Source: Lysobacteraceae bacterium
GTDB taxonomy: Bacteria; Pseudomonadota; Gammaproteobacteria; Xanthomonadales; Xanthomonadaceae
Direction: 5' to 3'
Assembly: GCA_017990865.1 (NCBI GenBank)
Contig: JAGNNB010000245.1
Span: 1-5,300, forward strand
Length of the DNA stretch: 5,300 bases
Part shown: piece after piece, positions 1 through 5,300 of the stretch
How the letters are laid out: every line of letters begins with the position of its first letter
How positions within the stretch are numbered: the first letter of the stretch is position 1
Notes under the pieces: generated by a model
Seen by the model: only the letters and a program-made list of their open reading frames with translations
Databases searched by the model: none
Told to the model about the DNA's origin: nothing
Translations under genes and position numbers: made by a program

Positions 1-1
1 C

Positions 2-985
2 GCGCAGATATCGGTGTTTCTGGGTCTGGAACAACCCGCCTGCGCGTTGCGCGCTTCGACGGCGCCGCGCGCGGTGGCCGATGCCGACTATCGCGATGCG
101 CTCGAGGTCATCGTTCGCGCCGCGCGGAACTCGCGGGTCGTGATGCTCAACGAATCGCATTTCCGGCGCGCGCATCGCGTGTTTCTCGGGCGGTTGATCG
201 AAGCGCTGCATCCGCTCGGGTTCGACGCCCTCGCGGCGGAAACCTTCGCGCAGCAGGCGCCCGTCTCGCTGCAAGACGGCGTGCCCGACACCGCCACCGG
301 GTTCTACACGGCCGACCCGGCGTTCGCGGCCGCGTTGCGTCGCGCCCATGCGCTGAAATGGACGTTCGTGCCCTACGAGCCGGCGACCGCCGCCGATCGC
401 GAGACGCGCGAAACCGCACAGGCCGAAGCCCTGGCGACATGGCTCGAAGCCAACCCGGGTCGCCGACTGCTGGTCTATGCCGGCGGCTCGCACATTTCGA
501 AAAACCCGGACGAGGGTTGGATGGCGGCGCGATTCGCCGCACGCACGGGGATCGAGCCGTTGACGGTGGCCCAGGGCCCCACGGCCTGCCCCGAGACCGC
601 CGACGGCTGGCCGGTGGACACCGCCTCGCCGGTGGTCGCCGTCCGCGGCGAGACGCCGATCGCCGCCAACCACGTGGATATCGTGGTGCTGCATCCGCCT
701 GCCGCGGTCGCGGCCGCGGAAGCCGCGCGCGGGGCGCAGGTGTCGCTGTGCGTGGCCGCGCGTACGGACGCGACGCTGCTGCGCGCCTTCGCCGAAGACG
801 AGGACGACAACGCCATCGCGCGGGACCAGGCGGTGGTTCCCGCCGGAGCGACCGCCGCGCGCTTGCGCCTGCTGCCCGGTCGCTACCGGATCGCCCGCGA
901 AGACGCCCAGACCCTGGAAACGCTGGGCCATGTGGCGGTGCGGGCCGATGCGGTCGACGGTTGCCTGCGGATCGCCCCGCAATGA
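2..985 (+). CDS. ChaN/TraB/EreA (Tiki-like) superfamily protein, 5' end missing
   Basis: The reading frame is open from the left edge of the window to the TGA at 983-985, so the true start probably lies upstream; an internal GTG at 14 is the first possible start seen here, and residue numbers below count from it. Two histidine motifs fit the Tiki/TraB/ChaN/EreA superfamily, whose members carry paired GxxH motifs: NESH at 46-49 (preceded by the hydrophobic strand VVML, with Asn where Gly is usual) and GGSH at 157-160 (preceded by the strand LLVYA). The segment between them is helical and rich in Arg, Ala and Glu. Residues from about 190 to 323 form an Ala/Val-rich, probably beta-rich tail with cysteines at 192 and 317, which I do not recognise. 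Known members include haem-binding lipoproteins, peptidases and esterases, so substrate and reaction cannot be named. A signal peptide could be present in the missing part. The family call is moderate; function is unknown. Confidence 0.6.
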   Translation, partial: AQISVFLGLEQPACALRASTAPRAVADADYRDALEVIVRAARNSRVVMLNESHFRRAHRVFLGRLIEALHPLGFDALAAETFAQQAPVSLQDGVPDTATGFYTADPAFAAALRRAHALKWTFVPYEPATAADRETRETAQAEALATWLEANPGRRLLVYAGGSHISKNPDEGWMAARFAARTGIEPLTVAQGPTACPETADGWPVDTASPVVAVRGETPIAANHVDIVVLHPPAAVAAAEAARGAQVSLCVAARTDATLLRAFAEDEDDNAIARDQAVVPAGATAARLRLLPGRYRIAREDAQTLETLGHVAVRADAVDGCLRIAPQ

Positions 986-1138
986 CCGAAGGCGACGGTC
1001 CGTCGGATATTGCGATGGCCGCGTTCGCTCATCGCCATCCCTGACCCGAGAGGCGGCCGCGCAGGCACCCGGCCCCGCTTCCCTGGGCACGACACCGAGC
1101 CGCGGGCGGCAAGGCCGCATTGATACCGGCCTGCGCCC

Positions 1139-1166
1139 CTTGAAACCTCCGCCTCCGCGCCCACGT
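1139..1166 (+). promoter_or_regulatory. Heat-shock (sigma-32 / RpoH) promoter of htpG
   Basis: CTTGAAA at 1139-1145 matches the sigma-32 -35 consensus exactly. After a 13-nt spacer, GCCCACGT at 1159-1166 matches the -10 consensus CCCCATNT at five of its seven defined bases. Transcription would start near 1172, giving a leader of roughly 75 nt before the htpG start codon. htpG is a classic RpoH-dependent gene in Escherichia coli, which agrees with the site. The match was made by eye; no start site has been measured. Confidence 0.7.
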
Positions 1167-1236
1167 TTCGGGCACTCGCGCGTACGCCTCGGCCGTTGTC
1201 GGCCGATTCGGAGCGCCCCCTTCCCGTCGCATCCCC

Positions 1237-1242
1237 AAGGAG
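1237..1242 (+). promoter_or_regulatory. Ribosome binding site of htpG
   Basis: AAGGAG lies six bases before the ATG at 1249. It is a strong Shine-Dalgarno sequence at good spacing and fixes the htpG start. The metG gene further on has no comparable site. Confidence 0.85.
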
Positions 1243-1248
1243 CCCCGG

Positions 1249-3171
1249 ATGAGCACCGAGACCGACACCCCGACCCCGGTCGAAACCCACGCCTTCCAGG
1301 CCGACGTGCAGCAGGTGCTGCAGTTGGTCATCCACTCGCTGTATTCGAACAAGGACATCTTCCTGCGCGAGCTGGTGTCCAACGCGTCCGACGCCTGCGA
1401 GAAGCTGCGCTTCGAGGCGATCGCCGACGCGTCGTTGCTGGGCGACGACGCCGAGCTGACCATCGATCTGGCGGTCGATCGCGACGCGCGCACGTTGACC
1501 CTGCGCGACAACGGCATCGGCATGAGCCACGACGAGTTGATGCGCAATCTGGGCACGGTGGCGCATTCGGGCACGCGTCGGTTTCTCGACAGTCTCGCCG
1601 CCGGTCAAAAGCCCGATGCGCAGTTGATCGGTCAGTTCGGCGTCGGGTTCTATTCGGCCTTTATCGTGGCCGACGAGATCGCCGTCACCAGCCGTCGCGC
1701 GGGTTTACAGGAGGCCTGGACCTGGCGCTCGAACGGCGACGGCGCGTTCACGCTGGAGCCCGCGCCCGCCGGTTTCGGCCGCGGCACCGAATTGCGCCTG
1801 CATCTGCGCGAAGACGCGAGCGATTACCTGCAGGATTGGAAACTGCGCTCGCTGATCCGCACGTATTCCGATCACGTCGGGTTCCCGATCCGCATGGCCG
1901 CGCCGCCGAAGCGCGACAGCGAAGAGGATAGCGAGTCCGATGCCGCATCCGAGACGCCCGCGCTGGAAACCGTCAATCAGGCCTCGGCGCTGTGGACGCG
2001 CCCGAAGACCGACTTGAGCGACGACGATTACAAAGCCTTCTACAAACACATCAGCCACGATTTCCTCGACCCGCTGGCTTGGAGCCATAACCGCGTCGAA
2101 GGCAACCAGAACTTCACCTCGCTGCTATATCTGCCCTCGCAGGCGCCGTTCGATTTCCAGCAGAGCCGCGAAGAACGCACGGGCTTGAAGCTCTACATCA
2201 AGCGCATCTTCATCATGGACGCAGCCGAGCAAATGCTGCCGGCGTATCTGCGGTTCGTGCGCGGCGTGGTGGATTCGGACGATTTGCCGCTGAACGTCAG
2301 TCGCGAACTGCTGCAGGAAAGCCGCCAGGTCGAGCGCATCAAGGGCGCGTTGACCAAACGCGTGCTGGACACGCTGGAGAAGATCGCGCGCGACGAACCG
2401 GAGAACTACACGAAGTTCTGGGCCGCGTTCGGCGCCACGCTGAAGGAAGGCGTGGTGGAAGACGCCGCCAATCGCGAGCGCGTGCTCAAGCTGCTGCGCT
2501 TCGCCACCACGCGCAGCGAGAACGCCGAACAACGCATCGGTCTGGACGATTACCTGCAGCGCATGACCGGCACGCAGGAGGAGATTTTCTATCTCACCGC
2601 CGACAGTTGGAACGCGGCGCGCAGCCATCCGAAACTCGAAGCGCTGAAGGCGCGCGGCGTCGAAGTGCTGCTGATGCACGAACGCATCGACGACTGGATG
2701 TCGGGTTATCTGCACGAATACGCCGGAAAATCCTTCCGCAACGTCGCCAAGGGCGAACTGGACCTCGACGCGCTCGGCGACGCGCAGGACAAGGCCGCGC
2801 ACGAAGAGGCCGCGAAAACCGCGGCGCCGGTGGTGGAGAGAATCAAAGCCGCGTTGGGCGACAAGGTGAAGGATGTGCGCGTGTCCAATCGCCTCGTCGA
2901 TTCGGCCGCGTGCGTGGTGGTGGACGAGTACGACATGTCGCTGCACATGCAGCGGCTGTTCAAAGCCGCCGGCCAAGCCGCGCCGGAAAGCGTGCCGATT
3001 CTGGAAATCAACGCCGAGCACGCGCTGGTGAAGCGTCTGCAGGACGCCGACGACGCGAGCGTCGGCGACTGGGCGACGCTGCTGTTCGAGCAAGCGATGC
3101 TGGCCGAATGCGGCAGCCTGGACGACCCGGCCGCGTTCGTGGCGCGAATGAATCGCTTGCTGGCGGGTTGA
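1249..3171 (+). CDS. htpG: Molecular chaperone HtpG (bacterial Hsp90)
   Basis: This is a complete 640-residue cytosolic Hsp90, close to the roughly 625-635 residues usual for the family. The N-terminal ATP-binding (Bergerat/GHKL) domain shows ELVSNASD with catalytic Glu41 and Mg-binding Asn45, DNGIGM at 87-92, the lid motif GQFGVGFYSAF starting at Gly128, and GRGT ending at Thr180. An acidic linker at about 222-241 (RDSEEDSESDAASE and following) joins it to the middle domain, which starts near ALWTRPK and carries LNVSRELLQ with Arg352, matching the ATP-contacting arginine of E. coli HtpG (Arg336). The C-terminal dimerisation domain follows and ends in LLAG, without the eukaryotic MEEVD tail. 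The protein is an ATP-driven dimeric chaperone that helps remodel and stabilise client proteins, together with DnaK in known bacteria. The start is supported by a strong ribosome binding site, expression probably by a heat-shock promoter, and an intrinsic terminator follows 78 bp after the stop. Identification is very secure. Confidence 0.98.
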   Translation: MSTETDTPTPVETHAFQADVQQVLQLVIHSLYSNKDIFLRELVSNASDACEKLRFEAIADASLLGDDAELTIDLAVDRDARTLTLRDNGIGMSHDELMRNLGTVAHSGTRRFLDSLAAGQKPDAQLIGQFGVGFYSAFIVADEIAVTSRRAGLQEAWTWRSNGDGAFTLEPAPAGFGRGTELRLHLREDASDYLQDWKLRSLIRTYSDHVGFPIRMAAPPKRDSEEDSESDAASETPALETVNQASALWTRPKTDLSDDDYKAFYKHISHDFLDPLAWSHNRVEGNQNFTSLLYLPSQAPFDFQQSREERTGLKLYIKRIFIMDAAEQMLPAYLRFVRGVVDSDDLPLNVSRELLQESRQVERIKGALTKRVLDTLEKIARDEPENYTKFWAAFGATLKEGVVEDAANRERVLKLLRFATTRSENAEQRIGLDDYLQRMTGTQEEIFYLTADSWNAARSHPKLEALKARGVEVLLMHERIDDWMSGYLHEYAGKSFRNVAKGELDLDALGDAQDKAAHEEAAKTAAPVVERIKAALGDKVKDVRVSNRLVDSAACVVVDEYDMSLHMQRLFKAAGQAAPESVPILEINAEHALVKRLQDADDASVGDWATLLFEQAMLAECGSLDDPAAFVARMNRLLAG

Positions 3172-3249
3172 CGCGTACGCGCGGTGCGTTGCGCATCGAC
3201 GGGACGCGCGAATGAGCCCTGTCGATGAGGCGCACCGACGATCTCCGGC

Positions 3250-3280
3250 AAAGCCGGCCTCTCCGCGGGGCCGGCTTTTT
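3250..3280 (+). terminator. Intrinsic terminator of htpG
   Basis: AAAGCCGGCC at 3250-3259 pairs perfectly with GGCCGGCTTT at 3269-3278, giving a 10-bp GC-rich stem with a 9-nt loop and ending in five T residues (3276-3280). It lies 78 bp after the htpG stop and separates htpG transcription from metG. The leading A residues could give some function on the other strand, but the tract there is short (AAA), so plus-strand termination is the main call. Confidence 0.92.
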
Positions 3281-3337
3281 CGTATCCGCGGCGCGAAGGC
3301 CACTGCCTCAAGGCGACCGACCGCAACGACAACAACA

Positions 3338-3425
3338 CCTGTCATCCCGAGCGCAGCGAGGGACCTGCTGTTGCCTTCGCCGAAAGACCCGAAACCAAGC
3401 CCCTCGCTACGCTCGGGGTGACAGG
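3338..3425. repeat. 88-bp REP-doublet-like inverted repeat ('PERSEG' type)
   Basis: Two 26-bp arms, 3338-3363 and 3400-3425, are inverted copies with three mismatches and enclose a 36-nt centre. Each arm has the form CTGTCA-(T/C)CCC-GAGCG(C/T)AGCGA-GGG. Within each arm the CCC and GGG blocks can pair around the 11-nt GAGCGNAGCGA core, so each arm can form a small hairpin, and the two arms can also form one long hairpin. When translated on the minus strand the right arm reads HPERSEG, a peptide familiar from wrongly called small ORFs in many genomes. It sits between the htpG terminator and metG. The role is unknown; such elements are non-autonomous and thought to be moved by an enzyme encoded elsewhere. 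Confidence 0.88.
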
Positions 3426-3560
3426 GGTTGGATGCATTAAGATACGCGCAGGCGTTTCGGCGCCCTCTCTTCCTTCGCCGACCCGCCGCCGATGCGGCCG
3501 GCCGGCGATCTGTTCGCGCGAGACGGCCGATCGCGCGCATCCTCCAACCGCGAAGCCCCC

Positions 3561-5126
3561 ATGTCCCGTTTCTACATTTCCACGCCGATCTACTACGTCA
3601 ACGATCGCCCGCACATCGGGCACGTCTACACGACGTTGATCGCCGATGTGATCGCGCGCTACCACCGGCTGAAGGGCGACGACACCTTCCTGCTCACCGG
3701 CACCGACGAGCACTCCAACAAGGTGATCGAAAAGGCGAACGAAAACGGCATGTCGGCCGAGGCCTGGTCGAAACAGAACGCGGACGCCTTCAAATCCTGC
3801 TTCCAGTCGTTGGGACTCGCGTTCGACGATTTCATCCGCACCAGCGAACAACGCCACAAGGACGAAGTGCGTCTGCGCGTGTCGCAGTTGCTGGAATCGG
3901 GCGATGTGTATCTCGGCGAATACGAAGGCTGGTACGACGAGGGCCAGGAAGAATACGTGACCCAAACCGCGGCGGAAGAATCGAATTTTCTGTCGCCGAT
4001 CAACAAGCGCCCGCTGGTGCGTCGTCGCGAGCAGAATTATTTCTTTCGGCTCAGCGCCTACGCCGACGCGCTGATCGAACTGATCGAATCCGATGCGATG
4101 CGCGTGCAGCCGCCGGGCCGCAAGCAGGAAATGCTCGCGCGCATCCGCGACGGTTTGAATGACGTGCCGGTTTCGCGCATCAGCGACGAATCCTGGGGCA
4201 TCCAGGTGCCGGGGCAGGAACGGCACGTGATCTACGTATGGATCGACGCGCTGCTGAATTATCTTTCCGCCGTGGACACCGACGGTCGCCGCCACTACTG
4301 GCCGGCCGACGTGCATCTGGTCGGCAAGGATATCCTCTGGTTCCACGCGGTGATCTGGCCGGCGCTGCTGCTGGCGCTGCGCAAACGCCCGGGCAACGAA
4401 TGGATCGCGCCGCCGACGCGTGTGCATGCGCACGGGTTCTGGATTCGCGAAGGCGAGAAGATGTCCAAGAGCATGGGCAACTTCGTGGACTTGGAAGAAA
4501 TCGACGGTTACGTCGCGAAATACGGTTTGGACGCGATGCGGCTGTTCCTCGTCGTCGCCGGCCCGCTCGGCGCCGCCGACGCGGACTTCGCGCGCGAACG
4601 CATCCACGAGACCTACAACACGAATCTTGTGAACACGGTCGGCAACAGCGTCAGTCGCACCACGACGATGCTCGATAAATATTTCGAAGGCGTGGTGCAA
4701 GCGCCGCTGGAGCACGTCGCCTCGCCGAAGCAGGCGGTGCTGGACCTGGTGCAACAGGCGCGCCGCGCCGCCGACGACTTGGCGGTGGATCGCATGACCC
4801 AGGCGGCGGTCGCGATCGTGCGCGAAGTCGACCTCTTCATCCAAACCGCGCAGCCGTTCAAGATGACCGCGCCCGAACAGCGCGACGCGCTCGGCGGCGT
4901 GCTCTACACCTGCATCGAATCGCTCCGGCTCGCCTCGCTGTTCCTGTGGCCGGTGATGCCCGAGAAAATGGGCGAAGTGTGGACGCGCATCGGCTGCGCG
5001 CACTATCTCGCCCCGACCGCCGAACAGAATCTCGACGCATGGTGCGCCTGGGGCGGTATCGCACCGGGCACCAAGATCGAAAAAGGCGAGGGCTTGTTTC
5101 CGCGGCTTCCAGCGGAAATCGCATGA
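3561..5126 (+). CDS. metG: Methionyl-tRNA synthetase, short zinc-free form
   Basis: This class I synthetase joins methionine to tRNA-Met in the cytosol using ATP and feeds both initiation and elongation. The protein is 521 residues and complete. The Rossmann fold starts at once (MSRFYISTPIYYVND) and shows HIGH at 18-21, TGTDEH with Asp49, VWIDALLNY with Trp227 in the methionine pocket, GKDILWFHAVIWPA with His262, and KMSKS at 300-304. The helical anticodon-binding domain has Asn362 and Arg366, spaced like E. coli Asn391 and Arg395. The connective segment (about 121-165, EGWYDEGQEEYV to NYFFRLS) has no cysteines, so the zinc knuckle of E. coli-type enzymes is absent, and there is no C-terminal EMAP/Trbp111-like dimerisation domain. 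The ATG at 3561 was chosen because family homology begins there; an upstream in-frame ATG at 3492 would add 23 unrelated residues. No strong ribosome binding site precedes it, only a weak GAAG at 3552-3555. It could be the sole MetRS or a second, acquired copy. Confidence 0.96.
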   Translation: MSRFYISTPIYYVNDRPHIGHVYTTLIADVIARYHRLKGDDTFLLTGTDEHSNKVIEKANENGMSAEAWSKQNADAFKSCFQSLGLAFDDFIRTSEQRHKDEVRLRVSQLLESGDVYLGEYEGWYDEGQEEYVTQTAAEESNFLSPINKRPLVRRREQNYFFRLSAYADALIELIESDAMRVQPPGRKQEMLARIRDGLNDVPVSRISDESWGIQVPGQERHVIYVWIDALLNYLSAVDTDGRRHYWPADVHLVGKDILWFHAVIWPALLLALRKRPGNEWIAPPTRVHAHGFWIREGEKMSKSMGNFVDLEEIDGYVAKYGLDAMRLFLVVAGPLGAADADFARERIHETYNTNLVNTVGNSVSRTTTMLDKYFEGVVQAPLEHVASPKQAVLDLVQQARRAADDLAVDRMTQAAVAIVREVDLFIQTAQPFKMTAPEQRDALGGVLYTCIESLRLASLFLWPVMPEKMGEVWTRIGCAHYLAPTAEQNLDAWCAWGGIAPGTKIEKGEGLFPRLPAEIA

Positions 5127-5129
5127 CCA

Positions 5130-5268
5130 TAGGGTGGCGGTGAGCGCAGCGAACCCCACCATTGCCATGTCTCCGATGAACCCTTGAATCATCGACAACG
5201 TTTCGCCGGGTGCCGGCGCGAACGGATCCTCCGCGATGGTGGGGTTCGCTGCGCTCACCGCCACCCTA
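5130..5268. repeat. 139-bp REP doublet (REPIN-like) with perfect 33-bp inverted arms
   Basis: Arms 5130-5162 and 5236-5268 are perfect inverted copies of each other and enclose a 73-nt centre. Each arm is itself an imperfect palindrome, GGTGG-C-GGT ... ACC-C-CACC around the core GAGCGCAGCGA. Read on the minus strand, the right arm is headed by GTAG (complement of 5266-5269), the tetranucleotide typical of REP sequences mobilised by RAYT (TnpA-REP) transposases; the left arm has ATAG (5129-5132). The two heads point outwards, as in REP doublets. The centre holds two further hairpins: GATGA/TCATC (5175-5179 with 5189-5193) and CGCCGG/CCGGCG (5204-5209 with 5213-5218). The element starts three bases after the metG stop, so it lies in that message's 3' end and may protect or terminate it. 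No transposase is in the window. Confidence 0.93.
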
Positions 5269-5278
5269 CTCGCTTCGT

Positions 5279-5299
5279 TTATTTCTCGTGCAGCCAATT
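5279..5299 (-). CDS. Possible 3' end of a converging gene (very short)
   Basis: On the minus strand, the last bases read NWLHEK followed by TAA (complement of 5279-5281). A converging gene ending here would place the REP doublet between two gene ends, a common position for such elements. Only six residues are visible, so this is a suggestion and no product can be named. The neighbouring minus-strand frame that stays open through the repeat is a shadow of metG. Confidence 0.2.
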   Translation of the reverse strand, partial: NWLHEK

Positions 5300-5300
5300 C

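Larger units (their letters stand above)
3172..3560. other. Intergenic region between htpG and metG
   Basis: This 389-bp stretch has no credible gene. From left to right it holds a short unremarkable spacer, the htpG terminator (3250-3280), another spacer, the 88-bp inverted repeat (3338-3425), a small AT-richer patch (about 3431-3444) that could serve a metG promoter, and a GC-rich leader without a clear ribosome binding site. Frames open across it on both strands are compositional or overlap the repeat. Confidence 0.8.

Noticed and set aside
984..1039. Terminator after the first gene: hairpins GACCG/CGGTC (984-1000) and GATGGC/GCCATC (1014-1039)
   Set aside because: Stems are only 5-6 bp with large loops and no T tract follows either one.
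1120..1148. Sigma-70 promoter before htpG (TTGATA at 1120-1125)
   Set aside because: The -35 is good but the bases 17 nt on (AAACCT) do not resemble a -10 box.
930..1931. A 333-codon plus-strand frame overlapping the end of the first gene, the gap and htpG
   Set aside because: It is Arg/Pro-rich with no recognisable domain and overlaps htpG out of frame.
2511..2520. GCGCAGCGAG inside htpG resembling the repeat core
   Set aside because: It is in coding sequence (Arg-Ser-Glu codons), has no inverted partner and no pairing flanks.
3172..3181. Perfect 10-bp palindrome CGCGTACGCG just after htpG
   Set aside because: Short GC-rich palindromes are common by chance here, and nothing nearby suggests an operator.
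2125..3540. A 471-codon open frame on the minus strand across htpG and the gap
   Set aside because: It is opposite HtpG codons and includes the HPERSEG peptide that comes from the repeat; no protein family is recognisable.
3492..3560. Longer MetRS start at the ATG at 3492
   Set aside because: The 23 extra residues are Arg/Ser/Ala-rich and unlike any MetRS start; family similarity begins at the ATG at 3561.
3342..5297. A 651-codon open frame on the minus strand across metG and both repeats
   Set aside because: It lies opposite MetRS codons, is rich in Arg, His and Val as antisense GC-rich frames are, and both its ends are translated repeat arms. It is a shadow.

Overview
This 5.3 kb GC-rich window looks like ordinary chromosome of a gammaproteobacterium, most likely of the Lysobacter/Xanthomonas group. 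That placement is an inference from the HtpG sequence style and from two short repeat families of a kind I associate with those genomes; no ribosomal RNA or other marker gene is present. All recognisable complete genes read on the plus strand.

Layout. Positions 2-985 hold the 3' part of a gene for a ChaN/TraB/EreA (Tiki-like) superfamily protein whose beginning lies off the left edge. A 263-bp gap (986-1248) carries a good heat-shock (sigma-32 type) promoter match and the ribosome binding site of htpG. Positions 1249-3171 encode the chaperone HtpG, complete. A 389-bp gap (3172-3560) holds a strong intrinsic terminator and then an 88-bp inverted repeat of the widespread 'PERSEG' type. Positions 3561-5126 encode methionyl-tRNA synthetase, complete, in a short form without the usual zinc-knuckle cysteines. 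Three bases after its stop begins a second, larger inverted repeat with perfect 33-bp arms (5130-5268). The last ~20 bases could be the 3' end of a converging minus-strand gene, but this rests on seven codons.

The genes do not form an obvious operon. htpG has its own promoter and its own terminator, and metG is separated from it by the terminator and a repeat. HtpG and MetRS act independently in protein folding and translation. I find no new defence, mobile or biosynthetic system. The points most worth a second look are the two inverted repeats, which share an 11-nt core inside different flanking stems; the zinc-free MetRS with an altered anticodon-loop residue; and the sigma-32 promoter of htpG.
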